Assembly (NCBI GenBank): GCA_964036295.1
Contig: OZ038469.1
Coordinates: forward strand, 6,588,067 to 6,652,066
DNA length: 64,000 bases
Source of the DNA: Plumapathes pennacea
Taxonomy: Eukaryota > Cnidaria > Anthozoa > Antipatharia > Myriopathidae
Reading direction: 5' to 3'
Positions 33,832 through 44,940 of this stretch are shown here, piece after piece (within the stretch, counting starts at the first letter, position 1; each line of letters starts with the position of its first letter). The notes under the pieces are model-generated. The model searched no databases. It was not told where the DNA came from and saw nothing but the letters and a program-made list of their open reading frames with translations. The translations under genes and the position numbers were made by a program.

Positions 33832-34381
33832 TGTCAGTGTGTTTTTGACATTGACCAGATGCGCAAACAGTGTGTTCACATAAGAGAAAAAAGCTTCTGC
33901 GTTCACATTCGGATGGGCATTCTCCATGGATACATAAAAAAGAACAAAGCCTGTGACATTTTCCGAGCAAGTTAGCTAAGGTTTTCCGATTCCCATAGTG
34001 AACGGACCAATCCGTGAGCAACGTGTGACAGTTCAGGAAATCACACATAAATGCTTCACTTTGCCGCAAATTGAACTCAACAAGATATGGCTGGATTCTG
34101 TGCATTGCTGTGAGTATTTTTTATCGATCTCTGAATGTTTGGCTGTTATTTTCCCTTGTGAATGCGAAAATCGTGTTTCCTTTCATTTCCCAAGGAACTC
34201 TATCTCTGACAAAGGCAAATCGATGTACAACGCATTCCTTTTCAACAGGAAAAGAAACGCCGATACTGATGCACATGTTTTCATGGCTACGCCGTTCCCG
34301 TACGGGCATGGGCTTCCCTTTCATTCGACTGCAATGCAGTTTGTCCTATCTGATTCCCCTCCTGGCAACAGCTCTAGGCAG
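33832..34381. other. Mostly non-coding, weak exon candidates
   Basis: One coding-like segment (33999-34110, QEITHKCFTLPQIELNKIWL) ends at a GTGAGT donor. Its phase does not join cleanly to either side. Nothing else is recognised. Confidence 0.3.
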
Positions 34382-35110
34382 GAAAGTCCATCAACACAAG
34401 GGAACCTTGGCAAGGAATGGGAAGCCACAGAAATAAAGATACTCCTTTTCACTATGAAAGAAAACTCTGAGCGTGTGAAGAGCACGAAAAGCAGCAGAGG
34501 GAAGAAGGCAGTGTGGGAAAATATCCATGAGGATTTCAGCCAGGAGTGTAGAGACGCCCAGAATATCTCGAAAAAACACTGGTACAGGCAAAAGAAAAAT
34601 GGAGGGCACTGTTTAAAAGGTACAAGGTGGTCTGCAATAACAACACAAAAACCGGACGGGGAAGGGAAACCTTCAAATTCTTCTAAGCCATAGATGAGTT
34701 CATGTCTGGTTCAGACAAAGTCCACCCAAGATTTGTCAAGCAAACACGTGTCGCAGAAGAGGCGGCACATTTGGGTGACACCCACAGGCTTGAAGAATCG
34801 CAATTCGTTGAGCCAGTGGCAGAAGAACAATGGAAGGAAATGGGGGAAACAGCCAGCAGCAAACCCCCGAGGTCCCACAGCGAAAGAAGAAGAACCGAGG
34901 TGTGGCGGACCCTGCAGATCGTGGGGAAACAGATAAGTCGCTAATTGACTTGCTGTGCACCAGCAAGCAGTGATTGAAAAGAGTGAAGAGAAGGATGAGC
35001 GATTCATGGAGGCAATGTTGAAGATGCAAGCCAATTTGGAGAAGAGGCATCAGGACTTGATGGTGTCAGTATTGGGGAAACTTGGAGTAATTTTTTCGTC
35101 CAAAAAGTAG
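34382..35110 (+). pseudogene. Myb/SANT-like DNA-binding gene, broken
   Basis: Opens after an acceptor CTCTAG at 34376-34377. EWEATEIKILLFTMKENSER to AVWENIHEDFSQECRDAQN is the trihelix part. A frameshift near 34575-34590 leads into KWRALFKRYKVVCNNNTKTG and GRETFKFF. An in-frame TAA follows, where AIDEFM continues. A Pro/Arg-rich linker is next, and another frame change near 34935 leads to the C-terminal coiled coil (EEKDERFMEAMLKMQANLEK) ending at TAG 35108-35110. The layout equals that of Harbinger accessory proteins, but no transposase lies next to it. Confidence 0.6.
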
Positions 35111-35395
35111 GATCATCTAGGTAACATGGTTGTGTTGTTACTGTTCCGGTTTTTGTTAAATCTTAGCAAGGTTCCAGCAAATTCGAGTAACCAAATGATC
35201 GATATATTTCACTTGTGCACGCAACAATTATTTGCTGTGGATGAGATTTTAATATCAGCCTGCATGAGCTGACTATTAGCACTCCTATTGAAAAATCAGT
35301 TGGGTTGATTCCCAAATAAAACAGTAGTTCCATGATTCTGCTTACTATTTTGTTCTTTGCTCTCAAAACAGACATGTTCTCCAATTAACCTTCAG

Positions 35396-35694
35396 ATCCA
35401 AGCTGCAGTCATGGACGTCCCCTTGACTTTGGTGGCTTTCCACCAATTCTACAGAAACCACCCAGCTTTATTGTTGTAAGGAGCCCTCCAAAAAAATACA
35501 GCCCGTCTGACTATACCCCGACTGTGATAAGAATGCGCAAGGTCATGAGATCAGACAGAAGAGCCACCAGAGGAAACAAAAGCTACTACCACCTTGTGGA
35601 AAAAGCAACTGCAGGAAGAGCCGTGGCTTACTCGTGCGAACGAATGTTGATCATTTTATTAGCAACCAGAAATAATTTCGACACAAAAAAATAG
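35396..35694 (+). CDS. Hypothetical terminal exon
   Basis: After an acceptor TTCAG (35391-35395) one frame runs 98 codons to TAG: SDPSCSHGRPLDFGGFPPIL, PPKKYSPSDYTPTVIRMRKV, RRATRGNKSYYHLVEKATAG. It is basic and lacks an ATG, as expected for a last exon. No family recognised and the upstream exons are unknown. Confidence 0.35.
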
Positions 35695-36305
35695 ACCTGA
35701 CACGGTAAAAACAAGTTACTATATGGAACGAAAAAAGTCAACATTTAGGAATTATCAGAGACTCCTGGTCCACATGTGTTCAATTCCTTTCATTGTCTAA
35801 AGTCCAAACTTTGCTCTGTAGAACTTCAAACTATACCATAAGGCAGCCCGTTTGTCCAACCGATGTTTTAGGAAATTATTGGAAATACATTCCCTTGTCC
35901 AGAACAGTGTACTGAAACAGGGTCCCTCCAGCAAATGTACACAAGCAACCTTTATGCCTGTCTTGTACATTGCCCAGAGGACAAGAAATTTCAGACCCTG
36001 AGCGATATAAATGAGGCCGAATTAAGCCAGGAAGCTTGAGGAAGACGAAGGTATGGTTCCACCCTATAAATAAGACAGAGTGTTTACTGATCACTCAACA
36101 TATAATCTGTCTTGATTATGTGTAGCTAAGATAACTGGCTGTTCTGATAATAAACATTCTGCAACATAAAATGGCAGAAATGAAGCACAATGAAGCTGGC
36201 AAACAGTGTGAGGAGGTAACAGAATCATCTTGTTGGACTTTGATACACTGCAAGCTAAATCTACTTGGTCAGTAAGATACAATACGTGCATATTTTGTTT
36301 TGCAG
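35695..36305. other. Non-coding stretch
   Basis: Nothing recognised. Confidence 0.4.
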
Positions 36306-39300
36306 CTGGAGTTGGAGAATGATCAGTTGAAGCAGATTGTCAAAACTCTAAAAGAGTGATTACAACGCGTACATTATACAAAATACACAAATGAGATAAA
36401 ACAGTCACTTGTATAGGTCTAATAGAAGGCAATTGCCCTATACAGGCATTTGCAATGGTTTCCCAAGAGAGGGCGGCAAAAGACGCCAGAGAAGAGCTCT
36501 CTCTTGAGAGGGAGAAATATGAGAAGGTTCATTATAAACGACAGGTTGTCAAAACCAAACTCTACGGTACAGTTATATTTTCACTGTATAGATTTTCTTC
36601 ATGCAGTTGCAGTATTTTCAAAGAAGACCCCATAGTAAAACTATCTTATTTGTTTAGATGGAAGGTAAATATAAAGTTCAGGTGAAAAGACTGCAGAAGT
36701 AGCGCGTCATGTGGAGGGAGCATTTTGAAAAGGAGACCAGGATGGTCAACAATATCATAACAGTGGGTACCAACTGTTATACTTGTCAAAATTGCTTTTA
36801 TACGCTCCATGAGAACCCATATTTCTTTCACTGCACTTTAGCTAACCTAAAGCGGCGAAAATAAAAACCAAGCCGATCAAGGGGACAGCAAGGTTTGGGT
36901 TAGCGTTAGTAAACTCGTACGACACAAACAGCATTATGCATATGCAAATACTGATCAGTAATAGTACAGTGATACAGTCACAGAGCTCCTATAATATGTG
37001 CACTGAAAGTCTGCTGCAGAGAGCAAAACCCATAAATTGTCTTTATCTCTAATAGACACCTTATGTGGACACCAAACTCATGGTCCTTTGGCATCCATAT
37101 TTTATATCTCGTTGCCTGACATAACATCCATTTTATTTTCTTCAACAAATAGCGTCGTATAGTGATGCAGGATGCCATTGAGACGAAAGAAGATGCCAAT
37201 GTTTACAGTCAGGTAAATATATAGGCCTGTTTTCATGGGCAACTTTGTTTGAGCTGCAATGTTGAGATTTCGATGCAATATTCTAAATCCGAGGCAAAAT
37301 AAAAACAAAAGAGAGGCGAAGGAAAAACAAATACTACAGGCTTACGCAATATGTACATATGTGTGAGCTGATGCTCGCACTTGGTAGTGTTTTTTGAAAA
37401 TGGCTGTTCGAATTTACATAAATGATTACATTTTACATGGTCACAAACTGATTATTCCTTTTTCTATAAATTTGCAAACAAAAGCGTGACCAGGAAATAT
37501 ATAAAGAAAGTTCCGACAAGGAAGGCGCCATTTCGGATGAGGTAAATATATGAGGTCTCCTTAAACAGTTCATAGTAAGTCTTTGAGTAAAATGACCACT
37601 CGTGTGATCATAGCATGAAGAATTAGTCTTTACGAGGATAGAGACAAATTGAAGTAGCACTAATTGGATGTGCAAAGAGTTTGGAAAAATCTACTGGACT
37701 ATAACTACATTCAAGGTAACCCTTTCATCCGCTTCCAGGATTCAACCTGTCAATCGACAATTTGAGAAAAGAATGGTCCAACAAGAAATGGACGAATAAC
37801 AACAAAGGCTAGTTGAGGAGTATCTGATCATGAATGTATTACACTTTTAATAACAATGATGCAAAAATACTCAATTCTGATTGGATGAGAACGGGTGTTA
37901 TACTTAAATTAGTGTACAAGTGTGCAAAAAAGGTTAATCAGGTGTGCAAAGTAGTTAATCAGAGTTAATTGCACAGATTAATTGATTTTGCACACTTCGT
38001 TGCCATGACAATCATGCAAGCAAGCCGCAAGCTTAACTTTTGCATAGAGATGATGGCCATAAGCGAGAGATTCCCAAAAGATAAACAAAGCAGCCATAAA
38101 ACTTTTAACTGGAGAATTCAAACGAAGGAAATCTACTCTAAAACAGGGACGAAAATGCTTTGCTGTCCGGTGACTTTCATCCATAACGTGTTCAAAGCAA
38201 AGCTCAGAGTAAACGCAATCTTTCATTCAAGGCTAATCAAGACAGTGATCTTGGTTGACTTGAGTTTTTGCATTACGCAAATTTCCAAAGCGTGAATTTT
38301 CAGCATCCAATAGAGTTGCATGTTTGACATTGATTGACTGTTGGTTTTGCTTTTTAATGGCTTCCTTCACCTTGTTTATTTTTGCATCTATATTATTAAC
38401 TAGTATTTATTGGTATCCTCATTTAATTAACAATTAATAGTGCTCGTATTGTTTGAAAATTCCTGAGGTCAGCTTCTGAAAAAGGTTTCAGAGATTAAAT
38501 TGCTTTCTGTATTTAAACATGAATGAAATTAACCATTGTCATTCCTCGCTCTTGTTTAGGACACCAAAGAAGTGGAAATGCTGGATGTCGAAGCATCAAG
38601 CGAGGTATATATGGAACTTTCAAATGTCCATGTCAGCAGCTGTATAACTATTTTAGAACTGAAAATGCTTGCTTTAGTTAAACATAAATGGAACAAGCCC
38701 TTGTTATTCTTTGCTCTTGTTCAGGACGCCGAAGAGGAAAAGGCGGATGCAAATTCATCAAGCAGGATACAAACGCAACTTTCAAACGCACATGCCAACA
38801 GTTATAAAACAAATTTAGAATTAAAAAAGCTTGCTGTACTACTTAAACATGAATTGATCTAACCATTATTATTCTTTGCCCATGTCTAGGACGCCAAATA
38901 TGAGAAAAAGCCGGCTGCCAAAGCATCAAGAAAGGTGTGAAAACTTTCAAACGTCCATTTCAGCAGTTGTGTAGCGATTTTAGAAATGAAAAAGCCTTCT
39001 ATACTAAAACATAAATGGAACTAACCAATGTCATTTCTCGCTTTTGTTTAGGATGCCAAATAGTACCAAAAATGTTGAGATAGCATTCAGGTAACCGTTT
39101 TGCTTTACACAAGGTGTACATGGAGTGCGACACCAGAAAAAACCAGCACTAGACAAAATTATTTTCCGCTGCCATGGAATGACAATCCATGGCACAGATT
39201 TCAAAACACTGCAGCCTTCCATGCCTGTGAAAGATGAGCTACTCCTCAGAAAGTATTTTGCCAAGGGCCAGGTAAAGTTTCAATCCGGCTGGCTCAATGA

Positions 39301-39511
39301 CGAGGTATGTTCTGGACTATTGGTTTCTATCTAAGATTACTTTTACTTGTATTAGTGAAAGCAAGGTAAATTACTTCCTTTCATACAAGATGCACAATGA
39401 GGGCCTTCAAATATCTGTCCTCGATATATTTTCAGTGCTTGTTGGTCCTGCATGGTTTAATAGGTGGTCAATGTGGCATTTAAGCTGCTACAGAAGAGGG
39501 CTCAGGACAAA
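36306..39511 (+). CDS. Coiled-coil gene with micro-exon array and Ulp1-like exons
   Basis: Candidate exons are 36306-36356 (LELENDQLKQIVKTLKE), 36446-36566 (QERAAKDAREELSLEREKYE), 37153-37212, 37485-37541, a tandem set at 38560, 38725, 38890 and 39052, then about 39113-39304 and 39464-39511. Exons 37153-37212 and 37485-37541 are phase 0 with GTAAAT donors. The late exons encode LDKIIFRCHGMTIHGTDFKT, KFQSGWLNDE and, in phase, VVNVAFKLLQKRAQDK. GWLND followed by a helix is how the catalytic domain of Ulp1-type proteases begins; the His-Asp-Cys part would be downstream and is not seen. The first exon lacks a clear donor, one micro-exon has lost its donor, and another starts with an in-frame TAG, so the gene is probably decaying. 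Confidence 0.45.
38560..39062. repeat. Tandem exon-intron modules, 165-bp period
   Basis: Four modules begin at 38560, 38725, 38890 and 39052. Each has an acceptor (TTTAG, TTCAG, CTAG, TTTAG), a 42-45 nt exon of the form GAC-GCC-AAA, and about 120 nt of conserved intron with AACTTTCAAA and TTAAACATAAATGGAAC words. Encoded units are DTKEVEMLDVEASSE, DAEEEKADANSSSR, DAKYEKKPAAKASRK and DAK-stop. Confidence 0.8.
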
Positions 39512-40250
39512 GTAAGTATACAATAGGCCAAATTGGAAGACAACTGAATGAACAATAAATTCACCATGACTTAACCGGCCTTTGTGCTTGCGATCACCAG
39601 TCAAGCCAACAGTATCTAAGATGCTATTCTTTTAGTGTCATTTAAACAATAATACAAATGAAGGCTAATGAAGTATCTATTCGAATATTTTCAGGGAACA
39701 AACATTTTGACGATAAATTCTTTCTTCATACAAAGCATGAGAGGGGTGACCAATGGCAAGAAATGCAAGTGGCTGAGCATTGTAAGCAACTAAAAGAGGA
39801 TATCCTTTTGGTTCTAAATTTACTCTAGATAATAATAGGAACAAAAAAGAAATTAGAACACTTGACTAAATATAAAACAATGGGCATTCGAGTGAATACT
39901 TAGATAACTCTGTGTTTTGTAAATAATTTTTGGAAGTCTCTTATGTGTGAATAGAGTACTCTAATCTACAGGCTGAGGTAAAACGTACAAGAGTAAAAAA
40001 ATGGCTGTGGAAAAAATGGATGACCTCTGCATTCTCGTTTCTTTCCTTATAAGTTATGTAAGGTGCTTCGATAGCATCCCTGTGCCGGTGAACATTCTTT
40101 ACACTGAAATTTAATGTTCGCGTGTATGTGTGTGTGTGGTACAACTTTTTAGGCCAGGTGCCTAAGGCAATGACGTAATAATTATTATCGATTAGCGTCT
40201 CTGCTAGTGTTTTTAATTTGGAAGAAAAAAAGATTTGAACGAAGCAATAA
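39512..40250. other. Non-coding stretch
   Basis: No gene or repeat recognised, apart from a short (GT)n run near 40125. Confidence 0.4.
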
Positions 40251-40715
40251 TTGTACGTAACTGCGTTCACAAAAATAAATTTGAAAACTGCAAAACTTCA
40301 TCTTCAAAAGAGAAGGGAACAGGAACGGGCAAGGAGAAATCGTGAAACCACTGAACAGTGCCAAACACGTCTAGAGAAAAGACGACAAACATGTTACAAC
40401 CGACAGCATCATGAACGGAAGCATGCCGAAGAAACGGCTCCGCAAAGGGAACAGCACCTGAAACCAAATCAGGAGCTTCAGACGCCCTTTTGTGTTAAAC
40501 CCAGATACTTTTTCAGAAAGGACAAGCAACAAAGGTTAGTCAGTGGAAATCGAACAATCACCATGACAAATATATTCTACCCATATCTTGTAATTCGATC
40601 ACTTCAAGATTGTATTAAAATCTGTATGCTGATCATTTTCCCTCGAAGTATTGTTTTAATACGCTTCTGTCACCAGTTTCGGCTACCATATTCGCTCAAA
40701 GCAATCGGAACTTAG
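40251..40715 (+). pseudogene. Arg/Glu-rich repeat ORF, transposon-type N-terminus
   Basis: The first half is HLQKRREQERARRNRETTEQ, QTRLEKRRQTCYNRQHHERK and so on: highly charged, with an RRxRE.TxEQ.xxRLxRRR periodicity. That pattern occurs in N-terminal parts of Helitron-like and other transposon proteins. The second half is hydrophobic and looks like read-through. No helicase or Rep domain follows, so this is at best a fragment. Confidence 0.3.
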
Positions 40716-41029
40716 AGTCTTGAATGATTTAGTTAGATGTCTTATTTTTTCTTTCAAGACTAAAACTGTAACAAATGCTGTAATCTGGCGCGCGGTGATT
40801 GCAGCAAGAATCGTTCACAAGCCCTTAGAAGTATGACTAGGTCTGAAGCCTGTGTATAATTTGAAGTAAACCGTTCAAGTTTTGCTTTGATTCTAGGAGA
40901 AATCATGCTGTTTTGAGCGGGTTCACATACAAAACAATTCGAGCTCATTAAATTTGCATGCCTGAGTCTGCTGCATCCAGTCCAGAGTAAAAACAAATCA
41001 CACAGGAAGCCTATTTAATTGTACTGCCT

Positions 41030-41870
41030 ATGAATTCAAAATTGGAAAATCAGTGTTCCTTTTTTTCCCGTACAACAACGGCCGACCAACTTCAAAATTC
41101 TGAAGCAGACCTGCCTAATCGATTAGAGTACTTCTCGGATTGGCACCGGAGCCAGAAGTCTGTTGCCCTGTGTCTACGCTACAAGAAACTGAAGGAAAGA
41201 TGTCATGCCAAGGAATCTCTTCAAGAAGAGACACAGGACAACATTCCTGTGACCAAGAAACCCAGTCACGATCCACACAAGGGAAAGAAATGTCAAATAC
41301 CCAACCCCCTGACAATGGCAGAAATCCAACAGGTTGAGATCGTGATCGTCAAGGCAGTACAGTAATGTCACTTCAAGGAAGACATCCAAGCCCTGAAGTC
41401 ATTCCAAAAAAGCGAACATCAAGGGAACAGGAGAAAGAAGTTCTCCAGGAAGACATCCAGCCCACTCCGCAAGCTGGACCCATTTATCGCTGACAGTGGC
41501 GCCTTGAGGGTTGGTGGCCGCCTGAAATGTGCGAACATGAGCAAGAGCATCAAGTTCCCAACGATCCTACCAAAGAAAAACCACATCATGGACCTCGTGA
41601 TACGACATTTCCATGAACAAGTGCAGCATCAAGGTCGAGGGATGACCCTAAACAAAATCAGAGCCAGTGGATACTGGATCATCCACATCTCCAGGTGCGT
41701 CAAGTGTTGAAAACTGCATGGCCCAGTCCAGGAACAAAAGATGGCCGATTTCCCTGAAGATCACATAGAACCCAAGCAGCCCTTTACCAACTGTGCGGTC
41801 AACTACTTCAGCCCGTGGACGATCAAGGAAAGAAGAAAGGACGTGTTTTTGCTTGTCCCATTGATTGGCT
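41030..41870 (+). pseudogene. BEL/Pao pol fragment (integrase N-terminus)
   Basis: A single frame broken by two stops, TAA at 41363-41365 and TGA at 41708-41710. It has NRLEYFSDWHRSQKSVALCL, then LTMAEIQQVEIVIVKAVQ, then ALRVGGRLKCANMSKSIKFP and HFHEQVQHQGRGMTLNKIRA (His-rich zinc-binding part), CVKC, and EPKQPFTNCAVNYFSPWTIK. These are in the order of BEL/Pao integrases. The first catalytic Asp (usually CAVDYFGPW) reads Asn. The fragment ends abruptly near 41870, where sequence of another retroelement begins. Confidence 0.75.
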
Positions 41871-41989
41871 TTGTGATCGCTTTGGTTTTTGGTTTTGACA
41901 ATCATCCGAAAAAGGGCCGTATAATTTGTGCCCAGGTGTTTCAGTTCAGGAGAGTATTTCCAATCCCCACATGCGGTCCACTGTCACTC

Positions 41990-43925
41990 ACAGCAGTCTT
42001 TGTTCCCCCATCCTTACACGTCTTGCCCTCATGTTTACAGCACAATGACGATCTGCAAGCCTTGCAAGGGCGTATTAAGAAACTAGAAGAGGGAAAGGAC
42101 ACCGTTGATTCAGTTTTGGATATGCTCTCATCCCTTCTCTGAAGGAAAAATCCGCCTTTTGAAAAGGACAAAGCATTTGACATCCTGATAGACCTTAAGG
42201 CAGTGGCCCGCTCATCCAACGATGCAAAACTGCCTTATTACCAGACGGTCTTCCAGGCTCTCAAAGAGAAGGCTTCTGCCCCGCCAGATCAATTCAGGAA
42301 GTATCTAGCTGCTCTTTTGGGCAACAAGAACCATGAGCAGGTCCTGGACATCATGTCCAAAGTAGACAAGTCCGTTCGGAGAGGCAACCAGGCCCCACAC
42401 CGGCCTTGGTCCTCGGCTTTTACAAACCAAAGCCCCAGAAGCTCCTTCAGCTCTCTGCAGTGTTATTACTGCGGAAAAATGGGCCACATTCAGTCGAGGT
42501 GTTTTAAGCGTCTATCTGATCAGCAGCACAATCTAGGCCCCAAACGGTTCAAGTCGGACCATCAGAATTCCAATTCCTAACCATCCAGTTTTGAATGTTT
42601 ATAGTTTAGTGATGACTCTGGTGTTGAGTTATAGTTCTTTTTTTTTTCGCTTTGTTCCTACAGACATTAAAGGTGATTTTCCTTTGATATCTACTTTTGC
42701 CTCCTTAAATCCTTTCAATGCTTTGAAGGGCCAGTATCTCATGTGGGTATGTCTTTTTTCTGGGCATGCTCGTGGGTATTCTGATTCATCGAGTGCGGGA
42801 GTTGCTGTCTCCTGACAAGGAGTCCCTACCCACGGCGTTTTTTTTCCACTGTTTTTATCATGATTTCACCAGGTTCTCAATGGTTCTGTAGTCCCAGATC
42901 TTTCCAGTCTCCCATTTCGTAATCCTGACGTTTATGTAGCTGGTCAACTGCATCAACACCAGCACGCCTGGAATTCAATCTTAGGAGACTCCTCAGGCCA
43001 CCAACATATCTCCTGCTGGATTGCCAACAAAGCAGACGCCGAAGAGTTCATTGTTCCTTTCAAAGGAAAGTTTAAGGGGGTGCTGTACGATTCCTCTTTC
43101 CCCCTCCCAAGTTTCTCCCTAACCAAACAAGCTGTAAGAATTTTGCGTCCTTCATCACAAAAACCCTCTTCCAAAGGATTGAAATGGGTGCAGTCCTGGT
43201 TTGGGATCAAGTTGGAAAGGTAGAGCCTCCCTATGTTGTGCTTCCTCTCACAGTGGAGCCAACAAAGCCTCGTCTATGCCAGGATGCCAGATTCTTAAAT
43301 AACTGGATAAGGGATCAACCATTGACCTCGGATATTTTCTGGGTCTCTCCAAGTCTATACTCGTACCGTCTACCCGCATTACCTATCTTGGCCTTATTGT
43401 TGATACAATTCTATAAGCTTTTTTCCTTCCTGAAGACAAGATTGCCAAATTGGCAAAGCTTCATGAAACCATTCTGACTTCCAAGAAAACGGTTCCAGTC
43501 AAATCCCTTCAACGTTTCCAAGGGAAATGTGTCTCCTTCTATTTGGCTGTTCCTGGGGCAAAGCTTTTCATCAGGAATATCGCGACCACAATCGCCTCAG
43601 CGGGTGCAAGCCCGCAAGCCTCCATGTTGTCAAGCGTACGGGAAGAACTAATGCATTGGCGTTTTTTTGGATACTTGGAAAGATCATATCCCCTGACGGG
43701 ATGAGAAACACTTTCTCCTTTCCATGTCTACTGATTCCTCAGCATTCGCATGGGGCTGTCTTTCACCTTCCAGACGGTGACCTTGAACTTAGACATTATT
43801 GGAGTGCTTACAAAGCTGCTAGTCAGGTTCGTAAGATCAAGCTTGACATCCGTTCAATCACTCAACAAAATAATCACAGTATCCAGACCGACACAATATC
43901 ACAACGCTTACACAAAGAACATTGA
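41990..43925 (+). pseudogene. DIRS-like retrotransposon: gag and RT-RNase H remnants
   Basis: Gag part: QALQGRIKKLEEGKDTVDSV, a TGA near 42140, then LKAVARSSNDAKLPYYQTVF and a zinc knuckle CYYCGKMGHIQSRCFKR. After a poor stretch (42590-42950) come pieces in changing frames: KADAEEFIVPFKGKFKG, AVLVWDQVGKVEPPYVVLPL, TKPRLCQDARFLNNWIRDQP, TYLGLIVDTI, VPVKSLQRFQGKCVSFYLAV and VFHLPDGDLELRHYWSAYKA. KPRLCxDARxLNxW and the xFxGKCVSFxLAVP segment are characteristic of DIRS-type RT-RNase H. No tyrosine recombinase was found. Heavily frameshifted and incomplete. Confidence 0.65.
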
Positions 43926-44209
43926 CCTATTTTATATTAAAGTCAGTTAAAATTTCCCTACATTTCCGTCTCTTTCGTAGGTGTTAGAAACATCTTAGTA
44001 AGACAACTTATCACTGAATTGAAATAAAGCAGACAAGCAGCTCTACACCACATGTTTTTTTTACTTGTCTTAGTCAAAGTGTAAGAGTTTTTCTTGTTCC
44101 AAGCGAATATCAAGATGAATCGTCAATCAAGACTTGAAAAGAACCTATGCAGACATGGTCAGTTTCTTCATTGCTTGAGAGCCTTATGTTGGCTTTCTGT
44201 ACCAAGTAG

Positions 44210-44573
44210 ACCCGCGTTTTATATTTCAAATGTTACTCTAGCTCAAGGTTCGTCAGCTTCAGAGGATATTGATGAACTGAATAGGTGAGGACACCAGATT
44301 GCTAAAAGAACTGTTACAGCTGTAATATGCTTACTTGTCCTTTAACTCTTTGCCGAACCTTTCCAGTGCTTTTGATTCTATGCCTCTGCTGCACAAGTGG
44401 TACACCAAGAAGAACCCAGCATCCAGTGAATCAAGAGGTGGGTTTGTTTGCTTTCTTCGATTTGATTTTTTAATACCAATCCTTAGGTGCTATAACTGAA
44501 TGGTCGCATTTTTTCAGGAAAACTTTGGCGCAAAGCTGTGAAGAAAGAAGAGGTGTATCTAATTGAACAGTAA
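44210..44573 (+). CDS. Three-exon 3' part of an unknown small gene
   Basis: Exons are about 44213-44284, 44367-44437 and 44518-44573. Both introns have GT/AG ends and the phases agree (2, then 1). The encoded C-terminus reads TLAQGSSASEDIDELN, then AFDSMPLLHKWYTKKNPASS, then KLWRKAVKKEEVYLIEQ and TAA at 44571-44573. No lesion is visible. The 5' end (44094 on) is uncertain. No family recognised; the basic C-terminus could suit a nucleic-acid-binding protein. Confidence 0.45.
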
Positions 44574-44699
44574 CATAGTGTGAATGTGTTGGAAACACTA
44601 GTTCTGCATTTATATCTGATTAAACAGGCTTTGAACAACCAGGGCTGGACTCCTAAGTGTTTTTTCTCTGTTTAGCATGCAGTTGTAATCTACATACCA

Positions 44700-44940
44700 A
44701 CAATCAGTGACAAAAGTCTTGGGACACTCGCACAGTTTTAGTAATTTCTCTACTGCTTCAGTTGAAAGACAACCCCCCTCCCCCCGTTCAATGTTGAAGT
44801 GGCCTGAACTTGTTTTCCCAAATACACACAACATTGTACAGAGGGGAGGGGGGAGAAAAATGGTTTTGCGCCTTTCAGTACGCTTAGTCAATGACTTGTG
44901 TCCAAGATGAATCAATTTAAGAACTTTTGTCACTGATTGT
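44700..44940. mobile_element. MITE, copy 3 of 3
   Basis: The left end ACAATCAGTGACAAAAGT is perfectly inverted at the right end. CTTGGGACAC and GTGTCCAAG lie further in, and inside are CCCCCCTCCCCCCGTTCAATG facing a CATTGTACAGAGGGGAGGGG block. This is the best preserved of the three copies and the best guide to the family ends. Confidence 0.7.

Noticed and set aside
34121-34609. ORFs opposite the Myb/SANT pseudogene
   Set aside because: Shadows of the forward coding frame.
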